From assembly GCF_019059575.1 (NCBI RefSeq), contig NW_024881530.1:682001-746000 (forward strand): a stretch of 64,000 bases of DNA, read 5' to 3'. Positions 11,095 to 20,381 of the stretch are shown piece after piece. Below the pieces are notes generated by a model, which searched no databases, was not told the DNA's origin, and saw only the letters and a list, made by a program, of their open reading frames with translations. Numbering within the stretch: position 1 is the first letter of the stretch; every line of letters begins with the position of its first letter. Source of the DNA: Amphibalanus amphitrite (lineage: Eukaryota > Arthropoda > Thecostraca > Balanomorpha > Balanidae). The position numbers were made by a program, and so were the translations under genes.

Positions 11095-13791
11095 ATGTTA
11101 CATAGGCACTTTACCGTATCAGGCTACCGTATCATGCGCGGGGACCGCCCGGCCGGTCCTGCCGGTGGGCGCCGCGCGGCTGTCCGCGGCGGTGGTGTGG
11201 CCATCATCTACCGGGATACACTGACAGCTACTATTCTACCGATACCTACCGCCGGCTCCTGCGAGTCACTGTGGCTCTGCATTGGCGGCGGAGGTCACCG
11301 TTCTGTCACGGTCGGCGCGGTGTACCGAGCCCCGTCGGTGCCGGTGGCCAGCGCGATCGGCGATTTACACGATCAGCTGAGAGCGGCCCTGGGATACGGG
11401 AGACCCACTTTCTGCTTGGGAGACACCAACATCAATCTACTGCGTCCGGACGGCCCAGGTGTGCGCCAGTACCGTGCGGCGCTGCACGAGCTGGGTCTGT
11501 TTCAGCTGGTGCGAGTTCCTACTCACCTGGAGCCGTCCGAGAGTCTCATAGACCACGTCATCACTAACGTGCCCGATCTGGACGCTGACGTCTTGCCGCC
11601 GGCTGACGCCGTGGCCGACCACCTCACTGTGACTGTGCGTGTGCCGTTCCGTCGGGGGAGCCGCCGGCCCGCCCCGTTTACCGCGCGCTCCTGGCGTAAG
11701 GTGAACTGGGACGCCGTGTGCCTTGATTTTCTGCGGGCGGACTGGAGCGCGGTATACAGTGCCGCTGACCTGGACAATAAGGTCGGTGAGTTTATGCGTC
11801 TTTGGTGGGGCGTGATAGACAGTCACTGCCCGCTGAGAAAAGTGACCCCTCGCCGTCCGCGCTGTCCGTGGCTCGACGACAGCCCGGAGCTGCAGCGCCT
11901 GCTACAGGAGAGAGACGAGGCCTACCGAGTGTGGCGGCACTCCGGCGCTGACAGCGACAGAAACAGCTACCGGCGACTCAGAAACCGAGTGAAATCGTGC
12001 CTGGCGGAATGTAAGCGTGCTTTTCTGTGTGACGGTATGCTGTCGGACCGCCGTGGTTTCTGGCGAAACGTGCGCGAGTTCGCCTTACGTCCGGGGAGGG
12101 GCGGGGGTGGTAACTCCCGCGAGGGCCTATCGCCGGCCCGGGCGGATGAGTTCAACCGGCACTTCGCGACAGTCGGTCCGCGTATTGCCGCTGAACTGGC
12201 AGCCGGCAACCCCCCGCCACTCCCGCCGAGGCCGCCCTGTGTCACCACGGCCAGCATGTGTCTGCGGCCGGCGACACTCCCGGAGTTGTCTGTGGCCCTG
12301 CGGCAGTTGTCGTCCTCCCGTGCGGTGGGACATGACGGTGTACCACTGTTTGCTATTCGCCAGTGTTTTCCTGTGATTGGACCCCACATTCTCCATCTAG
12401 TCAATGCCTCATTTTCTTTACGTACGTTTCCCTCATCTTGGAAGCTTGCTTCTGTCGTGCCGCTTCATAAGTCTGGTTCCCGTGACAGCGCTGTTAATTT
12501 TAGACCTATATCAATTTTACCAGTGTTATCGAAAGTATGTGAAAAGGTGGTTTGCAATCAGCTCGCTTCTTATCTTGATACGTCCTCTATTTTATCACCA
12601 TCTCAGTATGCGTACCGCCGATATCACTCAACGGAGGATGCTCTCACCGACGCTGTTGAGTGGGTGACGCGCCGCGTCGACAAGGGTCACATTGTTGCCA
12701 TCACGTCGGTGGACCTCAGTCGCGCCTTTGATAGTGTTGACCATGGTATTTTATTGTCCAAGTTGAGCTGGTACGGTGTTGACCCCGGGTGGTTCGCGAG
12801 TTACCTCGGTGGCCGGCGGCAGGTGGTGAGAGGCGGCTCCCTATCCCTTCCTATGTCCCATGGCGTTCCGCAGGGCTCCCTGGTCGGCCCAATCCTCTTC
12901 AGCATCTTCACAAATGACCTACCTTCCTACCTTCCTCATGGACGGCTCATTTCCTATGCAGACGATACCCAACTCCTCGATTCCGCTCTTCCCGCTGACT
13001 TACCTGTCCTTAAAAAACAACAGGAAGACACCTTGCTCGCTGTCCAGTCCTATTACACATCCAATTCCTTGAAAATGAATCCTAGTAAGACCACCTTGCT
13101 TCTTGTGGGTACTGGCCAGAACCTCAAGAAAGCCTCATCCTTTTCCCTTACCATATCCGGTCACACACTACAACCATCCCCTTTTGTGAAGATGCTGGGA
13201 GTGACGGTCGACTCAACCCTATCCTGGGAAAAGCACATTTCCAATGTTGTCAAAAAGTGCAATTCCATCCTTCTATGTTTGTATAAAATTCGTCATCATC
13301 TTACCCCCGAGACCCGTAAGCTCCTTATCCAGTGCCATGTTTTCCCCCACATCCTTTACTGCCTCTCCGTCTGGGGCGGGGCCGCTCGCTGTCATTTACA
13401 TAAGGTGCAGAAGATCCTGAATTTTGGTGCTAGGGTCGTCTCCGGAGCGCGGGTTTCTGAACATATTTCACCGGTGTTGAGAGCCCTCGGCTGGCATGAC
13501 ATTGCTGATCTTGTCGTCCACCGTGACTGCTCCACTGTGTTCAGGGCGCTGAGTGACCCTTGCGCTCCGGAGGCGATACGCTCCCTATTCACTCGGCGAG
13601 CCGCTGTATCGCAGCGCTCAACGCGGGCAACGTGTGCCGGTGTACTGGAGCTGCCGGCTTACCGGCTGTCTATGTCGCGCCGAGCCTTGTCGTACCGAGC
13701 GGCCTCGTCCTGGAATCGCCTGCCGTCTGCCACCACCGGCTCTCGAACTAGAGCAGAGTTTTTACGACTTTTAAACTCGACAAGTGACTAG
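11095..13791 (+). CDS. endonuclease-reverse transcriptase ORF of LINE 1 (N-terminally truncated)
   Basis: The ORF is open for 898 codons, but the first ATG and about six codons come from the flanking repeat; retroelement sequence starts at 11114. An APE-type endonuclease comes first (a GDTNIN motif near residue 107, in place of the usual GDFN, and SLIDHVIT near 150). The reverse transcriptase follows at about 410-670, with FRPISILP, FDSVDH (about 540), GVPQGS and the catalytic YADD (about 620). A C-terminal region of about 220 residues (FGARVVSG, ending SSWNRLPS) matches the tail typical of L2/CR1-type proteins. The frame has no stops or shifts, so insertion seems recent. It is unlikely to transpose itself because the N-terminal endonuclease strand is missing. 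Confidence 0.85.
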   Translation: MLHRHFTVSGYRIMRGDRPAGPAGGRRAAVRGGGVAIIYRDTLTATILPIPTAGSCESLWLCIGGGGHRSVTVGAVYRAPSVPVASAIGDLHDQLRAALGYGRPTFCLGDTNINLLRPDGPGVRQYRAALHELGLFQLVRVPTHLEPSESLIDHVITNVPDLDADVLPPADAVADHLTVTVRVPFRRGSRRPAPFTARSWRKVNWDAVCLDFLRADWSAVYSAADLDNKVGEFMRLWWGVIDSHCPLRKVTPRRPRCPWLDDSPELQRLLQERDEAYRVWRHSGADSDRNSYRRLRNRVKSCLAECKRAFLCDGMLSDRRGFWRNVREFALRPGRGGGGNSREGLSPARADEFNRHFATVGPRIAAELAAGNPPPLPPRPPCVTTASMCLRPATLPELSVALRQLSSSRAVGHDGVPLFAIRQCFPVIGPHILHLVNASFSLRTFPSSWKLASVVPLHKSGSRDSAVNFRPISILPVLSKVCEKVVCNQLASYLDTSSILSPSQYAYRRYHSTEDALTDAVEWVTRRVDKGHIVAITSVDLSRAFDSVDHGILLSKLSWYGVDPGWFASYLGGRRQVVRGGSLSLPMSHGVPQGSLVGPILFSIFTNDLPSYLPHGRLISYADDTQLLDSALPADLPVLKKQQEDTLLAVQSYYTSNSLKMNPSKTTLLLVGTGQNLKKASSFSLTISGHTLQPSPFVKMLGVTVDSTLSWEKHISNVVKKCNSILLCLYKIRHHLTPETRKLLIQCHVFPHILYCLSVWGGAARCHLHKVQKILNFGARVVSGARVSEHISPVLRALGWHDIADLVVHRDCSTVFRALSDPCAPEAIRSLFTRRAAVSQRSTRATCAGVLELPAYRLSMSRRALSYRAASSWNRLPSATTGSRTRAEFLRLLNSTSD

Positions 13792-13930
13792 CGTTTTGGT
13801 ATTTTAGTACAATGTGTATGCGTGTGTGTGCTTGTGTTTTATATGTTTTTACTATTGTCATTGACTAGAAGCTGACACTAATCCATCATTGGAATGCTTC
13901 GCTAATACAATATACAATATACAATACAAT
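11114..13930 (+). mobile_element. L2/CR1-like non-LTR retrotransposon, 5'-truncated (LINE 1)
   Basis: It is flanked by ACTTTA at 11108-11113 and 13931-13936, a probable short target duplication. The uninterrupted repeat unit at 10240-10905 supplies the empty site. The 5' end lies inside the endonuclease domain, so the promoter and any ORF1 are missing. The 3' end carries a short (ATACA)-type tail (aatacaatatacaatatacaat) instead of poly(A), as in the L2/CR1 group. Confidence 0.85.
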
Positions 13931-13948
13931 ACTTTAACTACTTCTTAA

Positions 13949-16642
13949 ATGTTCAAATGGGTGCTTAATTTGAAATCAGCTCCAAAAACTACCATGAAAA
14001 CATGCAAAACTCGAAAAAGTGAACTAAACCATGAAAACACACTCAAGGTTGTGGTATTGCCCACACCAGTGACAGAAAATCAAGAACAGTCGAATTTGGA
14101 GATAATCTGGGCGCAGATACAGTCGGGAAATGGTCGGCAGATCCTGTTCGCATCAGCTTACAGACACCCCACCAACACGGTACATCAAGTAACTGCAGAC
14201 CTAGATGACCTGAACGCCCAGTTAAACTACATGATGACAGCTCACCCACGCAAGCATGTGATACTGTCAGGTGACTTTAACGCGTGTCTACTGAAGAACA
14301 AATCACCGGGCGTCAAACTAATGGAAGTGTTGCGCTTGAACGGCCTAGTGCCTGTCAATTTGAAAAGGCCAACATACCGACCAGCTGCCTCATTGATTGA
14401 CGTTATCGCAACTAGCCAGAGCGGAAACGTCGTGAGATCCGGTGTTACTCGGTGCCATTTAGGAGGCCCGCACGACTACACTAGGATAATGATACGACAA
14501 AACTGCAAGAGCCGCGCTCACAGAAGTGTCTCTATCCGAAAGCGTTGCCTGGGCAGCGTTGACTCAACCGAGTTCAATGTCTACTTGTCGCGCATTGACT
14601 GGAACGGGGTGTGGCTGAGTGGCAGCACTGAGGCGGCGTGGGAGTCATTTGTGGCCGTGTTTACCCGAGCCTTGGACACGGTAGCACCGATACGGCGAGT
14701 GCGGGTGAGACCACAGGGGGCGCTACCTGTGACCGCGGCTACCCGTGACCTGATGGCCAGCCGGCGCCGCGCGCTCGCAGATACATCGGCCGCCGGACGC
14801 GAGCGGTACAAGGCTCTCAACCGCCAGTGCCGAGCCGCAATCAGGTCAGACGAGGCCTCCTATCTAGAGAATGAGTGCAAGAAAGCAGGTCCTGCAAAAA
14901 TGTGGCGTGTGTTGAAGCCGATTATAGGCGACAAAAAGGGAGCTTGTGATGTACCGCACGTCACACCAAACGCACTAAATGCATTCTTCTCTCAGATGGG
15001 GCGAGAGACTGCCAATAGCGTGCCAGTACCGTCTCGCACCCAGCCGGTGAGACTGCCACGGGTCCATACCTGTCAGTTTAAGGTGGATACTGTGGACATT
15101 GATACGCTGATGACTGTCGTGCACAGCATGAAACCATCGACAGCCACGGGTCTTCAGGGTATAAGTGTGCAAATGATGCAGAAATTCTTTTATGGTATCG
15201 GGCCTGTCTTGCTCAATATTATCAACTCTAGTCTGTCTAGTGGCGAAATACCAACGGCATGGAAACATGCAGTCATCACACCGTTACCCAAAACACCCAA
15301 ACCGTCGCAACCGTCTCAGTATCGCCCTGTGTCTGTACTGCCAGCTCCAATGAAAGTGATTGAGCGCGTCGTGCAGCAACAGCTGGCTCAATACTTCAGA
15401 GACAACGGTCTGTTCACACACCACCAGCATGGCTACAGGGCGTCGCACTCTACAGAGACCGCTTTAGCTGTAGTGACTGAGCGCATTTATCGAGCGATGG
15501 ACGGAGGCAGTGTTAGCATTTTAGTGTTGCTCGACCTGTCTAAATGTTTTGACAGCGTAGACCACCAGCGATTACTCACGAAGCTAGCACTGTATGGCAT
15601 CGATGTGACTTGGTTCGCGAGCTACTTGGCCGGCCACTCTCAACAGGTCAAAGTCAGTGCGGGTGAGGGAGAGCCGATCATGTCCGACACTTTACCCAAT
15701 GACAGCGGTGTATCTGTATACCAGGGCGGTTCTCTTAGTTGTATTCTATACGCCATCTATGTGAATGATGTTGGGCTTTACGTTGCTGATGTAGAAGTTA
15801 TTCAGTTCGCAGACGATACCCAACTTCTTATAACCGGACCAAAGAAACATCTTAACGCGATGATCACAACTCTCGAACGCGCTCTCGATCAACTCGCAAA
15901 TTGGCTCAATGAAAACCGGCTGAAGGTCAATGCCGCGAAAACGCAAATGATACTTTTCGGAACGAGGGCGATGCTGAAAAACCAGCCGAAGATATCGGTA
16001 AACTTCTGCGGCACAGCCATCGAGGAATCCCGCGTAGTTAAGAATTTAGGACTCTATATGGATAGGCACCTGACATACGTAGATCATGTAGACCACGTGG
16101 TAGGAAAATGCAGTGGCATTCTGGTTGCGCTGACGCATGCAAAGCATAGCCTTCCAAAAACCTCGCTCAAGCCACTGGTCAGCGCTCTGGTTATGTCTGC
16201 CGTTAGATACTGTTTGTCCATCTATAGCACGTGCACAAAAACAGAACTCCATCGCATACAGAAAATCATACATTTTGGAGCGAGAGTGGTCAGCGGAAAG
16301 AAAAAGTTTGAACATATTTCTGGAGTGCTCAAAGACCTCAAATGGCTAACAGCATCTCAACTTGCTCAATACCACCGCGTCCAGATGGTCAGCAAAGTGC
16401 TGGCATCAGAGCTTCCCCAGGCATTACACGATATTATCACGGACGCAGACCGCCAACACGGACACGACCACCAGACACGACAGAACAATCGGCTGAGACT
16501 ACCAGCCATTCGAACAGAGACTGGTAGGCGCCAGCTTGTGTATAGTGGCGTACAAATGTACAATGATGTGTGCCAGGGCAGAAGAGATCACGACTCATTC
16601 AGGAAAGCACTCTACCGATTTGTACGGCGTGAACCGGACTAA
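13949..16642 (+). CDS. endonuclease-reverse transcriptase ORF of LINE 2 (N-terminally truncated)
   Basis: The ORF is open for 897 codons, but the first 33 or so are fortuitous read-through from the flanking repeat; the element starts near 14050. Endonuclease motifs are YRHPTN (about 70), LSGDFNACLL (about 107) and SLIDVIAT. The reverse transcriptase shows YRPVSVLP, HSTETAL, CFDSVDH (about 530) and the catalytic FADDTQLL (about 617). The usual GVPQGSVLGP is altered to YQGGSLSCILY. The C-terminal domain shares FGARVVSG and EHISGVL with LINE 1, so the two belong to one clade but to clearly different families. The frame is intact. Confidence 0.85.
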   Translation: MFKWVLNLKSAPKTTMKTCKTRKSELNHENTLKVVVLPTPVTENQEQSNLEIIWAQIQSGNGRQILFASAYRHPTNTVHQVTADLDDLNAQLNYMMTAHPRKHVILSGDFNACLLKNKSPGVKLMEVLRLNGLVPVNLKRPTYRPAASLIDVIATSQSGNVVRSGVTRCHLGGPHDYTRIMIRQNCKSRAHRSVSIRKRCLGSVDSTEFNVYLSRIDWNGVWLSGSTEAAWESFVAVFTRALDTVAPIRRVRVRPQGALPVTAATRDLMASRRRALADTSAAGRERYKALNRQCRAAIRSDEASYLENECKKAGPAKMWRVLKPIIGDKKGACDVPHVTPNALNAFFSQMGRETANSVPVPSRTQPVRLPRVHTCQFKVDTVDIDTLMTVVHSMKPSTATGLQGISVQMMQKFFYGIGPVLLNIINSSLSSGEIPTAWKHAVITPLPKTPKPSQPSQYRPVSVLPAPMKVIERVVQQQLAQYFRDNGLFTHHQHGYRASHSTETALAVVTERIYRAMDGGSVSILVLLDLSKCFDSVDHQRLLTKLALYGIDVTWFASYLAGHSQQVKVSAGEGEPIMSDTLPNDSGVSVYQGGSLSCILYAIYVNDVGLYVADVEVIQFADDTQLLITGPKKHLNAMITTLERALDQLANWLNENRLKVNAAKTQMILFGTRAMLKNQPKISVNFCGTAIEESRVVKNLGLYMDRHLTYVDHVDHVVGKCSGILVALTHAKHSLPKTSLKPLVSALVMSAVRYCLSIYSTCTKTELHRIQKIIHFGARVVSGKKKFEHISGVLKDLKWLTASQLAQYHRVQMVSKVLASELPQALHDIITDADRQHGHDHQTRQNNRLRLPAIRTETGRRQLVYSGVQMYNDVCQGRRDHDSFRKALYRFVRREPD

Positions 16643-16812
16643 AGAGTTGAGCTGCGTGTATGCATGTGTCTCCAATTTTATGTGGATGGATGTTTGGTGT
16701 GTGGTACATGTGTTATCCTATTTTTAGTGCAATTTTACCAACCGGACGTGCGCAAGTGAAAACCCGAAATTGTCGGATCTTGAGCGAAATAAATGTCTAT
16801 GTCTAAATGTCT
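14050..16812 (+). mobile_element. L2/CR1-like non-LTR retrotransposon, 5'-truncated (LINE 2)
   Basis: Probable target duplication AAGGT lies at 14045-14049 and 16813-16817, inside unit 2 of the tandem repeat and about 115 bp from the end of LINE 1. AATAAA sits just before a 3' tail built of ATGTCTA repeats. It is truncated inside the endonuclease domain, as is LINE 1. Confidence 0.8.
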
Positions 16813-16823
16813 AAGGTCATTTA

Positions 16824-16836
16824 AGGTCAATGACCT
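16824..16836. promoter_or_regulatory. perfect AGGTCAATGACCT (IR-1) motif, second copy
   Basis: Identical 13-mer to 10548-10560, at the equivalent place in the second repeat unit. A one-mismatch version (AGGTCAATGACCC) is at 10192-10204. Confidence 0.4.
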
Positions 16837-17180
16837 TCACCTGACCTTCACGTGACCTTGATACTCACCATAATGCATGGAAGAAGTATAGTTACACATG
16901 TTGGAACGTTTACAACCGCAACAAGATTGAAAACGCACGGATAATGTCCGCTAACATACGCCCAATCCCGATTCCTTCCTGACATGGTCTCGAGAAACAG
17001 GTCACAGGTCAAAGGCCATTAGGGTCATGGTCATGAAATTTCCAAGGTCAGTGTAAAATTGATTAACTCGAGGGTACTGAAGGTTTCACAGTTTCGCAAT
17101 CGGCCGCTTATTGCGTTATTCGCGAAATAAAAATATAAAGGGGAGGAGGGTCCGTTTGACCTCCACCCTATAAGTGTGAG

Positions 17181-18520
17181 GGATAAATTCATTCATCTAA
17201 AATCAAGGGAAATATAAAACTGACCCGATCTGAGAATCCTACAAAACAACGCTATGTAAAATATAAATTGTGAGGTGTTCGCATGCATTCTGTCTCATCG
17301 CTTTCCTCATTGGTTGGCTTTCGTTGGTTCATTGGTAAAATCATTCATTGGTAAGATCATTCATTGGTTGCTGTACCGTTGTTTCTCCAGAGAAGTGTCA
17401 ATACTAGCAATCAACTAAATACAGTGTGATAGTACAGCTACTTAATTCAGACATGCGCACGGATCTGAGTGATGGATCTATGATCTCAGTGGATCGGGAA
17501 ACAACAGACAATTTAGGATCTAGATCCCATTGGGCCCCACAAGAAAACATCCTGGATCTATTATCTCATTGGATCTAATAACAACTCAAGGACAGGAATC
17601 AATGATCCGAGTGGATCATTGTGGAAGGTGGATCATCGTGGATCGAGTGGATCGGGTGGATCACCACGCAACCTGTGAAACCACGCCTCCAGACGGTTTC
17701 GTGTCAAGAAGTGTCACAAAACTGTTAATTGCGATGTGTAACCACATCAACATAAGATTCCTAAAACAAAGCCGTTGCGGATCGCACCAAGTGTCCCTCA
17801 TTGTGTTGACAAATATTGAGTTAGGATATATGGTCTCACCGGATTTCTAAACGAAACATTAAGTTAAATATATAATCCCAATGAACCTTGCGACAAATAA
17901 GACTGCCGGATGTATGATCCAATCAGATCGAAAAAAGGTCCGTGGGATCCAGATCCCAGACCCATTTCTCAGATCCCGACACGAGTTTACTATATATAGT
18001 TATCATTGGAACTCAGTTTAATAGCGGACATTTATCGATGGGGGTGAGAACAAAGCGGGACTCAATTTTTATAGGGTATGGAAAAAACACGATATGGTGT
18101 TGATATCTTTGATTGTTCCGTCCAACTTGTGCTCCCTTTACTTATTTCACCCAGGAGCCTTTCCGATTCCAAACAATCCCAGATCCTTGTCTATCTATAA
18201 TCCCTCGCACTGTCTGTATAGTCATAGCCTTACTCCGACACTGAACGGCGTCAAGTTACTGTTTCAGTTCGCCGGTCCCCTTCCCGTCCCGTCTGCGCTC
18301 TGTCCGCTCCAGCCGAATGTTTCAGCCGTGTGCGACAGACAGCCCCACCCTGTCTGGTGTGTCAGGCGCCAGAGATGACGTGTGGGTAAACACTGGTCAA
18401 AGGTCGGCCACGTGATTCGCAGAATACCGAAATGGAGCCATGAGACGACCTCGAGGGACCGAGACGCATAGCCATGGTCACATTGGTCAGGTCAGCTACA
18501 TCTTTAAACTTCCGTTTCAG
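17181..18520. other. intergenic with GATC-rich patches
   Basis: No gene is supported. GATC-rich sequence occupies 17455-17665, with a smaller patch at 17925-17985. Confidence 0.35.
17455..17665. repeat. GGATC-rich degenerate repeat
   Basis: ggatct, ggatca and gtggatcg words recur every 8-20 bases, like 1083-1257. The two patches bracket the transposon-rich left part of the window. Confidence 0.5.
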
Positions 18521-18596
18521 GAAGCCGCACTATCCCAAATGGATGCTACAGAATCGAGTTCGAGGAATGACTCTTCAAAACTGCGACTAAACATAG
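18521..18596 (+). CDS. possible short exon upstream of the 19-21.7 kb gene
   Basis: The open stretch has a good acceptor (cttccgtttcag) and a modest donor (atag|gtatca). It encodes about 25 serine/aspartate-rich residues and ends in phase 1, which fits a possible exon beginning at 19175 after gctgagatag (frame AG TGC AAA, open to 19446). The link to the better-supported exons at 20875 and 21554 is only positional. Low confidence. Confidence 0.25.
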
Positions 18597-18603
18597 GTAT
18601 CAA

Positions 18604-18652
18604 CCATATGTATTTGCAATTTCTATACTATAGAAATTGCAAATACATATGG
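18604..18652. repeat. 24-bp-arm palindrome, 1-base loop
   Basis: Arms 18604-18627 and 18629-18652 are perfect reverse complements. A second perfect palindrome (13-bp arms) begins 8 bases further, at 18661-18687. Confidence 0.9.
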
Positions 18653-18660
18653 TATACATA

Positions 18661-18687
18661 TACTTACAAGGTTGAACCTTGTAAGTA
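18661..18687. repeat. 13-bp-arm palindrome, 1-base loop
   Basis: TACTTACAAGGTT and its reverse complement surround one G. It is adjacent to the palindrome at 18604-18652. Confidence 0.85.
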
Positions 18688-19744
18688 CAGCCTATTGAGA
18701 GATACGGGTGATAAAATAATGAAAAAAACACAGATAAAAATGATATGAAACTGTCATAGAAGTATCAGTCAAACATTCCATGGGTTGGACTGTAAGGAAC
18801 TAGCTTAGATGCCTCGGATCAATGAAGCTAAACAAGTAGATAGTTGATGCATTGCTAGTGACACATGTCATTCGAGTGAAAAATACCGGATCCGGCTTCA
18901 TATGAGCCGTGTAAAACAAGACACTTCCACAGGAAATTTAAGTTAAATCCGGATTCCGGATTCGCCATTGTTAATGGTGATTGGTGTTCCTGACTACTCA
19001 AAGGGCTTCTCCTGAACCCTGGATGACGTAGAGGGTTCACGGCAAGAACATCATGAGTGCCAAATTTATCGAAGTTGATATTTTTATAACAGCTGTGACT
19101 TTTGAGTAAACTCAGGTCGAGCGCGAAGGAAGCACGAACACCCGTACTGATAGCTGCTTCCTGTGCTGAGATAGAGTGCAAAAACCCCTCAGCATTATGG
19201 GCCACAGTCGCTCCAGAAGATGCTTTTGCTTCTCATGTAAAATTACATAAACGCAGCACTAAAAATGATCTTCCTGGGAACCGTCGACGTACTTTGTTTG
19301 TCCCCTTGTCAAAGGATGCGTGGTCCAGCCGGGTTCAGGAGAATCAAAGATCATATTGGATAATGTCTCCTGTCGCCTCCTTTCCTCGTGCCTTTAGTGC
19401 TCTGCATTATGCTTTCGTTATCGAATCATGCGGATCTGGAATCTAGAATGAGTTAACATTTTCATTTCATGTTTCTCAAGTATCTAATTTCAAAAATCAA
19501 TGATCCCCAAAACATGTAGACGTTCATTCATGGGTGACCTGGACAACCAAAGAAAAGGTCATATGTTATGTTGAATTGGTGAGCCATTTGAAGCGGCCGG
19601 ATAGGGTCGGCGCCTCTGAAATTAGACCCTTAATCGGTCATTTTTTAAGCAACAGGCCAAGCGTGACTGACACCCCGCAGAGGAGTCGCTAATCCGCTCC
19701 TTGTCACAGGGAGTTCACCAATTACCCAGGAGATTTCATAACTT

Positions 19745-20105
19745 CACATGGGATCTTTCATTGCTTCCCTTTCATACGTTGGCATAACAGCTTTCGTAAT
19801 CCGTAGTCTTCATTTCATAGCTTCGTTTTAGAGCTTTCATAACCTCGGATTAGAGCTTTCATAGCTCCCCTTTCAAAGCTTCGCATTATGGCTTTCATAG
19901 CTTTCATTTCATAGCTTCACATTAGAGCTTTCACAGCTTTCCTTTCATAGCTTCGTATCGAAGCTTTCATAGCCTCGCAATAGACGTTTCTTCTGCTCCC
20001 TTTCATAGCTCGCATTGAAGCTTTCACAGCTTTCCTTTCACAGGTCGAGCGGCATTAGCGCTTTCAAAGCTTCCTTTCCATAGCTCCGCAATGGGAACTT
20101 TTATA
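19745..20105. repeat. minisatellite of 'tttcatagctt' units
   Basis: Degenerate units of roughly 35-40 bases (tttcatagcttcgcattagagctttcatag-like) repeat about nine times. It lies in the probable intron or upstream region of the gene ending at 21744. Confidence 0.75.
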
Positions 20106-20381
20106 ACTATCATAAATTGACTTTAAAGACTAGCCCTCGCTACTTATTCTGGTTACGCAAACAATTATTTGTGTTTCCGTTCAGTCAGGCCATTAATCGG
20201 TCAAGTAATGAGATCAGTTCAGGACCGTTGGGCACGGGATGAAGGAGAGCCATTAGGCTGGATCGCTCAGAGACTTATGCTGCCAGCTGCAGAGACTTAG
20301 TAGGTACAGCCCACCGCTAAAGTAATGTAGGGTTTTACCAATCTCAACGGTTGGCTTTGACTGGCGATTGTTTAATGCGGA

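Larger units (their letters stand above)
10906..17180. repeat. tandem repeat unit 2, interrupted by two LINEs
   Basis: Unit 2 is split into 10906-11113, 13931-14049 and 16813-17180. When joined in order these pieces follow unit 1 collinearly, so both LINEs are secondary insertions into a pre-existing unit. Sequence beyond about 17180 no longer matches. Confidence 0.7.

Noticed and set aside
11095..11113. The ATG at 11095 as the natural start of the LINE 1 protein
   Set aside because: These bases belong to the flanking repeat, as the intact unit at 10240-10905 shows.
13949..14049. First 33 codons of the LINE 2 ORF as a genuine N-terminus
   Set aside because: They translate the repeat unit (same words as 10449-10545).
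19102..19446. RRP7-like exon (KLHKRSTKNDLPG...RTLFV)
   Set aside because: Only a short resemblance, with no following conserved block and no clear donor; kept only as a possible exon of the unnamed gene.
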